A stretch of 64,000 nt of DNA from Holophagaceae bacterium (GCA_016710635.1 JADJVL010000018.1:62001-126000); one strand, 5' to 3'; numbered from the stretch's first letter, positions 24,814-34,249 are shown. Program-made: numbers and translations. Notes: generated from the sequence alone by a model not told the origin.

Positions 24814-27381
24814 TTGAAGCGCCTGCTCCGCGCCCTGCTGCGCTTCCATCTGCGCCGTCCCCGCTCCATCGGGTGGATCGTCGTGCTCCTGACGCTCCTG
24901 CTTTCTTTGGGTGTATTGAGGGTTGAACGGCGCCTCGACCTCATGAGCCTGCTGCCAACGGACCACCCGGCGGTGCGGGCCAGCCTCGAGGCCGGCGTAG
25001 GCCGCCAGGAACTGCTCTTCCTGGCCGCGGAGGGCGACGACGAGGACCTCCCGGCGCGGGAGGCCTGGGCCGAGTCCCTGGTGGAGACCCTCCTCGACCG
25101 CGGGCACCTGCCCCTCAACGGCATGGGCGGCGAAGGCCGACTGGTGCCCCCCATGCCCGTCCCCGGTCCCAAGGGCGCGAGCCTCTGGCCGCCCCTTTTG
25201 GCGGCGGGCAGCCTGGCGGAAGGGGACGGCGCCGTGCAGCGGCTCGTGACGGAAGGCCTCTACGCCCTGGCGCCGGGCCTCCTGGGCAACCGCCTGGAAG
25301 CCTTGAAGGATCCCCGCCAGGTGCAGGCGCGGCTGGAGGCGTCCGCGAAGGCCCTCCAGTCGCCGCAGCCCCTGCAGGCGAAGCTCGCCCAGTTCGATCC
25401 CCTGGACCTCCGCGGACTCTTCGATCCGAAGGACGCCCTCATGGCCCAGGCCGAAAGCACGGGCCGGGGCCTGCCCGTTTCCCTCCGCACCGGCTACCTC
25501 CGCACCAAGGACGGCCGCTTCGTGCTGGTGCCCCTGGTCCTGGACTTTCCCAGCGGCGACTCGGCGGCGACCGCCCGGGTCCTGGCCTGGCTGGGGGCCG
25601 GCGCCAAGGGCGAACTGCCCGGCCACGCGAACCTCAGGGACGCCGAAGCCGCCCTCCGCGCCGCCCCCGGCCGCGCCTTCCCGCTCCAGGTCACCGGCGC
25701 CCACGCCGTCGCCGCCTGGGAATCCCACCGCCTCACCCGGGAGATCCTCCTGAGCATGGCGTTGAGCTTCGTGCTCATCGGCCTCGTCTACTGGCTCGGC
25801 TTCCGCACCCTGGCGGGCTACGGCTTCGTGGTGGTGCCGCTCCTCGTGGGCATGCTGTGGAGCCTGGGGCTGGTCGGCTGGGTCCTGGGGCGCATGAACC
25901 TCATGGCCGCGGGCTTCGGGGCCGTCCTGCTGGGCATCGGCGACGACGTGGGCATCCTCCTCTTCTCCCGCTATCGGGACGAGCGGCAGGCCGGGCGCGG
26001 CAAGGCCGCCAGCCTGCGGTCCGCCCTGGTGGACACCGGTCCCGGCGTGGTGGCCGGCGCCGTCACCACCGCCCTGGCCTTCCTCGGGGCCATGGTGACC
26101 CCCTTCCCGGGCCTGCGGGACCTGGGCTTCACCGCGGGCCTGGGGCTGCTGGCCTGCATGGCCTCCACCTTCCTCATCCTGCCCGCCCTGCTGCTGTCCT
26201 TCGACCGGGGCGAGGGCGCCTTCGCGCGCCGGGAGGCCGCCGCGCCGGCGCCGCACCGCGCCGCCCAGGGCTGGAAGGCGGCCCTCGCCGTGGCCGCGGT
26301 GGTCCTGGCCGGGCTCGCGGCGACCCGGGTGACCTGGGAGGAGGATCTCCGCCGCTTCCGGCAGAGCGGCAATCCGGCCCTGGAGCTCCAGGAACGCCTC
26401 GCCAAGGTGCTCGGCGCCGGGCTCCAGCCCCTCGCCATCCAGATCCCCCTGGATGATGCGGCGCTGCTCCCCAAGCGGTGGAACGCCGCGGCGGAGGTGC
26501 TGCGCCGGGAGGGCCTGCCGCTGCCTTCGTGGAAGGAGGCCGACCCCGAGCTGCGGCGCATCCTCGCCTCGGAGACCTGGCACCGCCGCACCCTCGAAGC
26601 CGCCTCCAAGGCCGGCCTGGATCCCGTGGCCCTGGAGCGCCCTCTGGCCGCCCTCCGCGACAGCCTCAACGCCCCCACCCACGTGGCGGACGTCCTGCAG
26701 TCGCTCTTCCCCCAGCCCGCGGTGGCGCAGCTGCCCGCGGAACGGTGGACCCTGCGGGACTGGCTGCGGAAGCCACCGGCCCTGGAGCCTCCGCCCCCGG
26801 TGCTGACGATTCCCATCCGGCTGAACGAGGCGGCGCAGGAGCGCGTCATGGGACCGCTGGAAGCGCAGGGCGTGCGCCTGGTGGGCAACCGGCCCCTGTT
26901 CCGTGCCATCAAGTCCGTGGCGCGGTCGAGCCTGCGGGACAGCGTCCTCATGGCCCTGGCCATCGTCCTGGTGGCCATCGCCCTCTTCGGGCGCTCCCTG
27001 CGCTTCTGCCTGCTGGCCCTGGTGCCCCTGGCGGCGGGGCAGATCGGCTCCCTGGGCATCCTCGGCCTCGTCGGCGAGCCCCTGACCTTCCTCAGCATCG
27101 TCGCCATCCCCATCGCCTTGGGCGTCAGCGTGGATACGGCCATGAACCTGCTGCACCGCGCCCGCGGGGATGCCCATGCCGCGGCGCGGGTGGCGCGAGT
27201 GAACGCCGTCTGCGCCGGTACCACCCTGGCGGGCTTCGGCGGACTCGTCTTCAGCGGCTACCGGACCCTGCAGGGCCTGGGCCTCGCCTGCCTGGGAGGC
27301 GTCGCTCTGGCGCTGCTCGTCACCCAGTGGCTGCTGCCCTGGCTGTTGGAGAAGTGGCCGCTGGCGAAGGGCCGGGCATGA
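24814..27381 (+). CDS. MMPL/RND-family exporter
   Basis: This is an 855-residue inner-membrane protein from TTG 24814. It shows the RND layout: one N-terminal membrane helix (GWIVVLLTLLLSLGVL), a large periplasmic loop, five membrane helices (about 310-480, including LLGIGDDVGILLFSRYRD), a second N-terminal helix near 490, a second loop, and a final five-helix bundle (SIVAIPIALGVSVDTAMNLL). The paired Asp and polar residues in helix 4 and 10 suggest proton-driven transport. HpnN-like hopanoid transporters and lipid exporters share this form; the cargo is unknown. It precedes the MidA gene with a 4-bp overlap. Confidence 0.85.
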   Translation: MKRLLRALLRFHLRRPRSIGWIVVLLTLLLSLGVLRVERRLDLMSLLPTDHPAVRASLEAGVGRQELLFLAAEGDDEDLPAREAWAESLVETLLDRGHLPLNGMGGEGRLVPPMPVPGPKGASLWPPLLAAGSLAEGDGAVQRLVTEGLYALAPGLLGNRLEALKDPRQVQARLEASAKALQSPQPLQAKLAQFDPLDLRGLFDPKDALMAQAESTGRGLPVSLRTGYLRTKDGRFVLVPLVLDFPSGDSAATARVLAWLGAGAKGELPGHANLRDAEAALRAAPGRAFPLQVTGAHAVAAWESHRLTREILLSMALSFVLIGLVYWLGFRTLAGYGFVVVPLLVGMLWSLGLVGWVLGRMNLMAAGFGAVLLGIGDDVGILLFSRYRDERQAGRGKAASLRSALVDTGPGVVAGAVTTALAFLGAMVTPFPGLRDLGFTAGLGLLACMASTFLILPALLLSFDRGEGAFARREAAAPAPHRAAQGWKAALAVAAVVLAGLAATRVTWEEDLRRFRQSGNPALELQERLAKVLGAGLQPLAIQIPLDDAALLPKRWNAAAEVLRREGLPLPSWKEADPELRRILASETWHRRTLEAASKAGLDPVALERPLAALRDSLNAPTHVADVLQSLFPQPAVAQLPAERWTLRDWLRKPPALEPPPPVLTIPIRLNEAAQERVMGPLEAQGVRLVGNRPLFRAIKSVARSSLRDSVLMALAIVLVAIALFGRSLRFCLLALVPLAAGQIGSLGILGLVGEPLTFLSIVAIPIALGVSVDTAMNLLHRARGDAHAAARVARVNAVCAGTTLAGFGGLVFSGYRTLQGLGLACLGGVALALLVTQWLLPWLLEKWPLAKGRA

Positions 27382-28433
27382 GGACCACCCTTGAGGACCT
27401 CCAGGCGCGATTATTGGCTGGACCCATCCCGGCGGCGGAGGTGATGGCCTTCGCCCTCTACGATCCGGCGCACGGCTACTACCGTCGCGCGAGCGGCCCC
27501 TGGGGTTTCGAAGGCAAGGACTACTACACGGCCCTGGACCTCGGTCCGCTGCTGGGCCAGGCCCTGGCGGTGCGCCTGGAGGCCGCGTGGGAACGCCTCG
27601 GCCGGCCGCCGGATTTCATCGCCCTGGAGCCGGGCGCGGGCCGCGGGTGGCTCGGCCGCGATCTGCTCGCCGCCATAACCGGCGATTTTGCGCAGGCGCT
27701 GAAGTACGTCCACCGCGACGACAATCCGGCGGCCCGCTCCGCGGCAGAGACGGCCCTGGCGCCCTTCCTCGCCGAGGGTCGCGCGCGTTTCGTCTCCGAA
27801 GCGGAACCCCTCGAACCCTTCGACGGCTGCGTGTTCAGCAACGAGCTCTTCGACGCGCTGCCTGCCCAGCCCTGGAAGTGGGACGGCGCGCGTTGGAACC
27901 GGGAGGTGCTGACCGCGTCCGGTCCCGAATGGCATCCCTTCGACCACGCCGAAAGCGCCGCCTGGTTCGCGGCGCGAAGCGACGGCCTCGAGCCCGGGGA
28001 CGGGAGCGTGTGGTGCGAGGCCCTGCCCGCGGTGGCGGGAGCGCTCGCCGGCGCCCTGCGGCGCGGCCTCTTCCTCGCCATCGACTACGGCGATCACGCC
28101 GCCAACCTGCTCGCCAAGGGCGCGGACCTCCGCCGCTACAAGGGCCACACCGTGGACGGCAAGTGGGCGGAAGAGCTTGGCGCCTGTGATCTCACCGCCG
28201 ACGTGGACTTCACGCGCCTGCAGGCGGTCCTCGAAGGCCGGGGCCTCGCGGAGGTCTCCCATCACCACCTCAGCCGCTGGATCCGCACCCACGCGCCCCT
28301 CGCCGACTGGGAAGCCGCCTGGCAGGACCTGGACACTCCGACGCGCCTCAAGCGCATGGAGAACCTGCTGCAGCTCACCATGCCCGGCATGATGGGCGAG
28401 CGGTTCCGGGTGCTGGAAGGGTGGAAGGACTGA
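27378..28433 (+). CDS. MidA/NDUFAF7-family SAM-dependent methyltransferase
   Basis: This is a 351-residue class I methyltransferase of the MidA (DUF185) family. It has the characteristic AFALYDPAHGYY near residue 25, a SAM-binding glycine motif LEPGAGRGWLGRD, and SNELFDALPAQPW. Mitochondrial relatives dimethylate an arginine of complex I subunit NDUFS2; bacterial substrates are mostly unknown. The ATG at 27378 overlaps the exporter stop by 4 bp. No complex I gene is nearby. Confidence 0.88.
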   Translation: MRTTLEDLQARLLAGPIPAAEVMAFALYDPAHGYYRRASGPWGFEGKDYYTALDLGPLLGQALAVRLEAAWERLGRPPDFIALEPGAGRGWLGRDLLAAITGDFAQALKYVHRDDNPAARSAAETALAPFLAEGRARFVSEAEPLEPFDGCVFSNELFDALPAQPWKWDGARWNREVLTASGPEWHPFDHAESAAWFAARSDGLEPGDGSVWCEALPAVAGALAGALRRGLFLAIDYGDHAANLLAKGADLRRYKGHTVDGKWAEELGACDLTADVDFTRLQAVLEGRGLAEVSHHHLSRWIRTHAPLADWEAAWQDLDTPTRLKRMENLLQLTMPGMMGERFRVLEGWKD

Positions 28434-28452
28434 GGCTCCGGGCGATTCCCGC

Positions 28453-28480
28453 TTGAACCTCGCAACGCGATGGATAGACT
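28453..28480 (+). promoter_or_regulatory. Candidate sigma-70 promoter of the amidohydrolase pair
   Basis: TTGAAC (28453-28458) and TAGACT (28475-28480) are separated by 16 bp, in the 63-bp gap downstream of the MidA gene. A GGAG ribosome-binding site and ATG 28497 follow. Confidence 0.45.
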
Positions 28481-28534
28481 CATCGCGGAGCCTCCCATGA
28501 ATCGATTGATGTTCGCGCTGGCCGCCAGGCGCTG

Positions 28535-29830
28535 TTGACGTTGACCCTCGCGCTCGGTCCCCTTTGCGCCCAGGACAAGCCCCAGGCCTTCGTGGGCGCA
28601 CGGATCATCCCCATCGAAGGCCCCGAGATCGAGAACGGCGTTCTGGTGGTCCACGGCGGGAAGGTCCTCGCCGTCGGCGGCGCGGGCACCGCCATCCCCG
28701 CCGACGCGGTCCGCCACGACGCGAAAGGCAAGGTGATCATGCCGGGCCTCGTGGACACCCACAGCCACATCGGCAGCCCGGAAGGGGCCGACAGTTCGGC
28801 GCCGATCCAGCCCGACGTGCGCGTCTCCGACAGCCTCAACCTGCGCAGCGCCTCCGTCATGAAGGCCCGCGCCGGCGGCATCACGTCGGTGAATGTCATG
28901 CCCGGCTCGGGACATCTCCTCAGCGGGCAGACCATGTACCTGAAGCTCCGGGACGGCGAGACCCTCGACGCCCTCGCCATGGGAAAGCTGCCCAACGGCT
29001 CCTACCTGGGCGGCATGAAGATGGCGAACGGGACGAATCCGCGCCGTCCCACGGGCACCTTCCCCGGCACCCGCGCCAAGAGCGCGGCCCTGGTCCGCGA
29101 GCAGTTCGTGAAGGCCCAGGAGTACCAGCGCAAGGTCAGGGAGGCCGGCGACGATGCGAAGAAGCGCCCCGCCCGGGACCTCGCCATGGAGGCCCTCGTC
29201 GAAGTGCTCGAAGGCAAACGGGTCGTCCACCATCACACCCACCGCCACGACGACATCCTCACGGTGCTGCGCCTCTCGAAGGAATTCGGCTTCAAGGTCG
29301 TGCTGCACCACCTCAGCGAAGGCTGGCGGGTGGCCGACGAGATCGCGAAGAGCGGCATGGGGGCCTCCGTCATCGTCATCGACAGCCCCGGCGGCAAGCT
29401 GGAGGCCCGGGACCTGCGGATGACCACCGGTCCCGCCCTGGAAAAGGCCGGCGTGCCCCTGGTCTTCCACACCGACGACCCCATCACCGATTCCCGCTGG
29501 TTCCTCCGCAGCGCCGCCCTTGCCGTTCGCGCGGGCATGAGCCGGAAGGGCGCCCTGGAGGCGATGACCCTGAACGGGGCGAGACTGCTGGACCTCTCCG
29601 CCCGCACCGGCTCCCTCAAGGCCGGCAAGGACGCGGACTTCCTGCTGCTGAGCGGCGATCCCCTCAGCGTCTACAGCCACGTGGAGCAGACCTGGGTGGA
29701 GGGCGCGAAGGTCTTCGACCGCAGCGACCCGAAGCAACGCCTTTACGCCGTGGGCGGCTTCGGCGCCAGCCACGACACCGACGACCTCACCCACCTCATG
29801 GCTCTGGAAGCCGAGGAGACCTACCAGTGA
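28535..29830 (+). CDS. Secreted amidohydrolase, metal site intact (N-terminus probably frameshifted)
   Basis: As it stands this frame opens at TTG 28535 with a hydrophobic run LTLALGPLCAQ, giving 431 residues. It is an amidohydrolase-superfamily protein: PGLVDTHSHIG supplies the HxH metal pair, HHHTHRHDDI and VLHHLSEG later histidines, and FHTDDP the Asp. The better start is ATG 28497, which has GGAG seven bases upstream, but its frame stops after 13 codons. One extra C in the CC at 28525-28526 would join them into an ordinary signal peptide. It is probably exported. The substrate is unknown; imidazolonepropionase- and dipeptidase-like relatives occur in such pairs. It overlaps the next gene (GTGA). 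Confidence 0.82.
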   Translation: MTLTLALGPLCAQDKPQAFVGARIIPIEGPEIENGVLVVHGGKVLAVGGAGTAIPADAVRHDAKGKVIMPGLVDTHSHIGSPEGADSSAPIQPDVRVSDSLNLRSASVMKARAGGITSVNVMPGSGHLLSGQTMYLKLRDGETLDALAMGKLPNGSYLGGMKMANGTNPRRPTGTFPGTRAKSAALVREQFVKAQEYQRKVREAGDDAKKRPARDLAMEALVEVLEGKRVVHHHTHRHDDILTVLRLSKEFGFKVVLHHLSEGWRVADEIAKSGMGASVIVIDSPGGKLEARDLRMTTGPALEKAGVPLVFHTDDPITDSRWFLRSAALAVRAGMSRKGALEAMTLNGARLLDLSARTGSLKAGKDADFLLLSGDPLSVYSHVEQTWVEGAKVFDRSDPKQRLYAVGGFGASHDTDDLTHLMALEAEETYQ

Positions 29831-31044
29831 CCCGCCTCGCGCTCCTGCTCGCCCTCTCCACCGGGCTCTCCGCTCAATCCCTCGCCATCCGCGCCGAGAC
29901 CCTCCACACCGCCGCCGGTCCCGCGATCAAGGACGGCGTCGTCCTCATCCAGGACGGAAAGATCTCCGCCGTGGGCCGCGCCGCCGACGTGAAGGTCCCC
30001 TCCGGAATCAATGTCCGGCGCGTCAAGGTGGCCACGCCGGGCCTCGTGGACGGCCGCAGCACCGTGGGTCTCAGCGGGCTCCTCAACCAGCCCCACGACC
30101 AGGACCAGCTGGAAGCCTCCGCGCCTCTGCAGCCCGAACTCCGCGCCATGGACGCCTACAACGGCCGGGATCCCCTCGTCGCCTACCTCCGCAGCCTCGG
30201 GATCACCACCGTCCACACGGGCCACGGCCCCGGCGCACTGATCAGCGGCCAGACCTTCGTCGTGAAGACCGACGCCACGGAGGTCACCCGCGGCGTGCTG
30301 AAGGCGCAGGCGATGGTCGCGGCGACCCTGGGCGACGGGGCCCGCGCCCGGGAAGCCGGCAAGGCGCCAGGCACCCGCGCCAAGCAGATCGCCATGCTGC
30401 GCGGCGAACTGGTGGGCGCGCAGGAATACGCGCGGAAGCTGAAGGACGCCGAGAAGGGCAAGGAGCCGAGCCGGGACCTCCGCAAGGAGACCCTCGTGCA
30501 GGTGCTCCGCAAGGAACTGCCCCTCCTGGCCACCGCCCATCGCGCCCAGGACATCCTTTCCTTGCTGCGCCTCGCGAAGGAATTCGACCTCGAGATCGTC
30601 CTGGATGGCGGGGCGGAAGCCTACCTCGTGCTGGACGAACTGAAGGCGGCGAAGGTGACGGTGGTCCTCCACCCCACCATGGCCCGGGCCGGCGGAGAGA
30701 CGGAGAACCTGAGCCTGGAGACGGCGGCGAAGCTGCACGCCGCCGGCATCCCCTTCACCTTCCAGAGCGGCTTCGAAGGCTATGTTCCCAAGACCCGCGT
30801 GGTGCTGTGGGAGGGCGCCATGGCCGCCGCCAACGGCCTCGCCTTCGACGACGCGCTGCAGGCGCTGACCCTCGCGCCGGCGAAGCTCCTGGGCGTCGCG
30901 GACCGCGTCGGCAGCCTGGAGAAGGGCAAGGACGGCGATGTCGCCCTCTTCGATGGCGATCCCTTCGAGTTCACCACCCACTGCGTGGGCACCATCATCA
31001 ACGGCGTGCTCGCGAGCGACGGCGAGGAGACCCGGGAGCGCTAG
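29827..31044 (+). CDS. Secreted amidohydrolase-like protein lacking the HxH metal motif
   Basis: This is a 405-residue paralogue of the preceding protein, from GTG 29827, with a short signal peptide (LALLLALSTGLSAQ). The fold is retained (LIQDGKISAVGRAADV, LEKGKDGDVALFDGDP), but the segment equivalent to GLVDTHSHIG reads GLVDGRSTVGLSG, with no HxH, and the HHHTHRHDD stretch is ATAHRAQDI. It is therefore likely to be non-catalytic or to use a different site, perhaps as a partner subunit of the active paralogue with which it is translationally coupled. Confidence 0.83.
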   Translation: MTRLALLLALSTGLSAQSLAIRAETLHTAAGPAIKDGVVLIQDGKISAVGRAADVKVPSGINVRRVKVATPGLVDGRSTVGLSGLLNQPHDQDQLEASAPLQPELRAMDAYNGRDPLVAYLRSLGITTVHTGHGPGALISGQTFVVKTDATEVTRGVLKAQAMVAATLGDGARAREAGKAPGTRAKQIAMLRGELVGAQEYARKLKDAEKGKEPSRDLRKETLVQVLRKELPLLATAHRAQDILSLLRLAKEFDLEIVLDGGAEAYLVLDELKAAKVTVVLHPTMARAGGETENLSLETAAKLHAAGIPFTFQSGFEGYVPKTRVVLWEGAMAAANGLAFDDALQALTLAPAKLLGVADRVGSLEKGKDGDVALFDGDPFEFTTHCVGTIINGVLASDGEETRER

Positions 31045-31050
31045 GTCGGC

Positions 31051-31734
31051 TCAGCCTCGGCCCGCGGCCCGGGCGAGGATTTTGTCGGGCCAATGCGGCG
31101 TGAGATGGGGCACGGCCGCCGCGGCCCGGGCCTCGTCCCGGTCCCTGGCCGCGTGGTGGTAGGCGTGGAGCACCCGCGCGACCGTCCAGCCGGGATTCGG
31201 CCGCGCCAGGCGGCGCACCGGCTGCCCCTGCTGGACCAGGCCTTCCTCCAGCACCCGGAAGTACCAGCCGCCCCGGGCCGTTGCCCAGACCCGGGCGACG
31301 ACGTCCCCTCGGCCGAAGCAGCGCGCGAGGGTGCCGCAGGGTTCCCTTGGATGGCTGACCTGGAGCACCACCTCGCCCAGGGCATAGTGATCCCCGATGC
31401 AGACTTCCTGGTCGAGGAGGCCCTGGAAGAGCAGGTTCTCCCCGAAGGCGCCCTCCGGGGCGTCGAAGCCTTCGGCCCGCCAGGCGGGATAGTGTTCCGA
31501 CGCGTAGCCCAGCACGGCCTGGTCGGGTCCGCCATGGTGGCGGGGATCACCCACCTCGTCGCCGTCCAGGCCCAGCCGGAGCAGGGGCAGCGGCCCCGGG
31601 GCGGGCTCCTTGAAGATCGCGCTGCGCCAGGGCTTCAAAAGCGGATCGGCCGCGCCCGGGTCCCCGAGGGACTGGACGCGGCCGGTGCGCAGGGAAAGCA
31701 GGGTGGCGGCGGGAGCGGGATCCGGCGCGGCCAC
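31051..31734 (-). CDS. MOSC-domain protein (YiiM-like)
   Basis: This 227-residue protein has MOSC sequence throughout: GLDGDEVGDPRHHGGPDQAV, FGENLLFQGL and the conserved Cys in SHPREPCGTLA, which would bind molybdenum cofactor sulfur or take part in reduction of N-hydroxylated compounds, as in YiiM. The C-terminal YiiM-type helical extension is present. It is convergent with the amidohydrolase pair, 6 bp apart, and is followed upstream on the same strand by the DUF2059 gene. Confidence 0.9.
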   Translation of the reverse strand: MAAPDPAPAATLLSLRTGRVQSLGDPGAADPLLKPWRSAIFKEPAPGPLPLLRLGLDGDEVGDPRHHGGPDQAVLGYASEHYPAWRAEGFDAPEGAFGENLLFQGLLDQEVCIGDHYALGEVVLQVSHPREPCGTLARCFGRGDVVARVWATARGGWYFRVLEEGLVQQGQPVRRLARPNPGWTVARVLHAYHHAARDRDEARAAAAVPHLTPHWPDKILARAAGRG

Positions 31735-31742
31735 GGCGGGCT

Positions 31743-32261
31743 TCAGTTCTTCTTGGTGTCGGCCTTGGGGGCCTCGGCCTTGGCGCCGGCCTTGGCGGCC
31801 TGGTGCTTGGGCATCAGGCGCTTGGAGTTCTCTTCCATCACCCGCTGCAGGGCTTCGCCGACGGCCTTCTGGACTTCGGTCTGCTCGATCTGGGAGAACT
31901 TCTTGAAGACCGGGTTGTCGATGAGCTTGACGATTTCGCGCATCTCCTGGGCGGTGTACTTCTTGTCGTACACCTCCGCCATCGCGGCCTCGAAGGCCTC
32001 GGGGGTGACGCTCTTCTCCAGGTCCACCCAGAAGGACTCGGGGATCTCCTTGGAGCTGCCCTTCTTCATGCCGGCGACGCTGCGGCGGGCGCTGTCCACC
32101 TGGCGCTTCACCCCTTCGGAAAGCATCAGGTAGCGCTTGATGTCAGCCTTCTTCTGGGCGGCTTCGCCTTGGGCGGCGACGGGCGACTTCTTCTGGGTGT
32201 CGGCGGCGGCCGGGAGGGCGGCCAGGGCGGCGAGGACGAGGGCGGTGCGGATCACGGGCAT
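31743..32261 (-). CDS. DUF2059 secreted protein
   Basis: This 172-residue protein has a signal peptide (RTALVLAALAALPAAADT). The mature part is helical and ends with the DUF2059 pattern (MAEVYDKKYTAQEMREIVK, IDNPVFKKFSQ), followed by a Lys/Ala-rich tail. DUF2059 proteins are exported to the periplasm and their function is unknown. It reads into the MOSC gene with 8 bp between them. Confidence 0.9.
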   Translation of the reverse strand: MPVIRTALVLAALAALPAAADTQKKSPVAAQGEAAQKKADIKRYLMLSEGVKRQVDSARRSVAGMKKGSSKEIPESFWVDLEKSVTPEAFEAAMAEVYDKKYTAQEMREIVKLIDNPVFKKFSQIEQTEVQKAVGEALQRVMEENSKRLMPKHQAAKAGAKAEAPKADTKKN

Positions 32262-32366
32262 GGAAACTCCAGGAAAGGGCAGGGCAAGCCAAACGATTAT
32301 TGTCCCATCAAACAGTTGCCTGGGCCAGGGCAGAGGTTCCCCCCCAGCCCTCGACGGCGTCCTCCG

Positions 32367-33305
32367 TCAGCGGCCTGGACGGGCCTCCCACCAGGCCTCG
32401 CCCTCCGCAACGTCGAGACGGATCCGCTCCCGCAGGGCCTCCACGGTCTCGAAGCGGCGCTCCCCCCGCAGGCAGTGCAGGAAGCCCAGCTCGAGGCGGG
32501 AGCCGTAAAGATCGCCCTCGAAGCCCGGCAGGTGGGTCTCGACGGTGAGGCGGCGTCCTTCGAAGGTGGGCTTCTCCCCCACGTTGGTGAGCCCTAGGCG
32601 GTGACCGGGCCAATGGGCGGAGCCCACCTGGGTGACGTAGACGCCCTTCGCGGGCAGCTGCTCCTGCTCCCACTGCAGGTTCGCCGTGGGAAAGCCCAGG
32701 CCGCGGCCGCGGCGGTCGCCTTCCACCACGACGCCCGTCAGCGCGTAGGGGTGGCCCAGCAGGGCCGCCGCGTCCACCACGTCGCCCCGGCCCAGGGCCT
32801 CCCGGATCCGGGTGCTGGAGAGGTGGCCGCCGTCCGGGGCCTTGAGGGCGTGGGTATGGACCTCACAGCCCTGGCGCCGGCCCCAGGCCTCCAGCGTGCC
32901 CATGTCCCCGGAGCGGTCGCGGCCGAAGCAGAAGGCCCGGCCCACGTGGAGCTCCGCCGGGGACAGGGCCCGCTGCAGCTGGTCGAGGAAGGCCAGCGGC
33001 GTCAGCTCGCTGAAGGCCCGGGAAAAAGGGATCACCCAGGCCAGGTCCATGCCCGAGGCCCGGAAGGCTTCCAGGCGCTGGCCGAGGGTCATGAGCAGAA
33101 GGGGCCGGCGTTCCGGTGCCACCACCACCGTCGGGTGGGGATCGAAGGTCACCACCGCGGCGGGGAGCTTCCGGGCCCGGGCCCTGGCCGCCGCGCCCCC
33201 CAGCACCTCCCGGTGCCCGGCGTGCACCCCGTCGAAATTCCCGAGGGTCACCACGTGGGGACCGGACGCGGGGGCCTGGTCCAGGGCGTGGTGCCAGACC
33301 TCCAT
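32367..33305 (-). CDS. ribF: Bifunctional riboflavin kinase / FAD synthetase
   Basis: This 312-residue enzyme phosphorylates riboflavin to FMN and adenylylates FMN to FAD. The N-terminal nucleotidyltransferase domain has TLGNFDGVHAGHREVL and the LSSTRIREAL motif; the C-terminal riboflavin kinase domain has GRGLGFPTANLQ and TNVGEKPTFEG. Start ATG 33305 overlaps the terC stop by one base (TGATG), so the two are coupled. Length is normal. The longer frame to 34217 overlaps terC and is not real. Confidence 0.96.
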   Translation of the reverse strand: MEVWHHALDQAPASGPHVVTLGNFDGVHAGHREVLGGAAARARARKLPAAVVTFDPHPTVVVAPERRPLLLMTLGQRLEAFRASGMDLAWVIPFSRAFSELTPLAFLDQLQRALSPAELHVGRAFCFGRDRSGDMGTLEAWGRRQGCEVHTHALKAPDGGHLSSTRIREALGRGDVVDAAALLGHPYALTGVVVEGDRRGRGLGFPTANLQWEQEQLPAKGVYVTQVGSAHWPGHRLGLTNVGEKPTFEGRRLTVETHLPGFEGDLYGSRLELGFLHCLRGERRFETVEALRERIRLDVAEGEAWWEARPGR

Positions 33306-34249
33306 CAGGGTTCCTCCCCGTGCTCCACGGGCCAGGCCAGGCTCGCCACCACGCTGCCCGCCAGGACCGCGCCGATGATCAGCAGGGAGTACTGGATGGG
33401 GATCTTGATCCACTCGACGATGCACATCTTCACGCCGACGAAGACGAGGATGAACGCCAGCCCGGTCTTCAGGTGGTGGAAGCGGTCCATCATCTTCGCC
33501 AGCAGGAAGTAGAGGCTGCGCAGGCCGAGGATCGCGAAGATGTTCGAGGTGTAGACGATGAAGGGATCCCGGGTGATGGCCAGCACCGCCGGGATGCTGT
33601 CCACGGCGAAGACCAGGTCGCTGACCTCCACGCAGAGAAGCACCAGCAGCATGGGCGTGGCGAGGCGCTTGCCGTCCTTCACCGTGAAGAAGTGCTCGTG
33701 GCCGCCCTCGGGGTCGTAGGGCACGCTGCGTTGGAACAGCTTCACCAGCGGGTTGTTCGCGGGATCCTCGTCCCCCTCCTCCTTGATGAGCATCTTCAGG
33801 CCCGTGAAGACCAGGAAGCCGCCGAAGACGTAGATCATCCAGTGGAAGCGGTCGAGGAGGGCGGTGCCCGCGAGGATCATGGCGGCGCGCATGATGAGCG
33901 CCCCCAGGACGCCCCAGAAGAGCACCCGGTGCTGGTGGCGGAGCTCGACGCGGAAGGAGCCGAACAGCAGCACGAACACGAAGAGGTTGTCCACGCTGAG
34001 GCTCTTCTCCAGGACGTAACCCGTGAGGAACTCCAGGCCCTTCTGGCCGCCCATGAAGCGCCAGACGCCAAGGTTGAAGGCCATGGCCAGGACGATCCAG
34101 ACGGTGCTCCAGGCGGCGGCCTCCTTGACGGAGGGCGCATGGGCCTTGCGGTTGAAGACCCCCAGGTCGAGGGCCAGCATGAGGAAGACGAAAGCGTGGA
34201 AACCAGCCCAGGCCCACCAGGGCGCGGCGGCGAGAAACGCGAGGGTCAA
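33305..34249 (-). CDS. TerC-family integral membrane protein
   Basis: This is a 314-residue membrane protein with about seven to nine helices (WAWAGFHAFVFLMLALDLGV, VDNLFVFVLLFGSF, EVSDLVFAVDSIPAV). The acidic residues in LSVDNLFVF and EVSDLVFAVDS are the conserved metal-binding positions of the family, linked to tellurite resistance and, in studied homologues, manganese export to exoenzymes. Start chosen is TTG 34249, with AGGAGG directly upstream; the annotation could extend only through non-coding sequence. It is coupled to ribF. Confidence 0.9.
   Translation of the reverse strand: MTLAFLAAAPWWAWAGFHAFVFLMLALDLGVFNRKAHAPSVKEAAAWSTVWIVLAMAFNLGVWRFMGGQKGLEFLTGYVLEKSLSVDNLFVFVLLFGSFRVELRHQHRVLFWGVLGALIMRAAMILAGTALLDRFHWMIYVFGGFLVFTGLKMLIKEEGDEDPANNPLVKLFQRSVPYDPEGGHEHFFTVKDGKRLATPMLLVLLCVEVSDLVFAVDSIPAVLAITRDPFIVYTSNIFAILGLRSLYFLLAKMMDRFHHLKTGLAFILVFVGVKMCIVEWIKIPIQYSLLIIGAVLAGSVVASLAWPVEHGEEP

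Noticed and set aside
28497..28538. 13-codon peptide MNRLMFALAARRC as an independent small gene
   Set aside because: Better explained as the displaced start of the following secreted amidohydrolase.
33308..34217. Extension of RibF into the terC region
   Set aside because: It overlaps a well-supported membrane protein in another frame and adds no recognisable domain.
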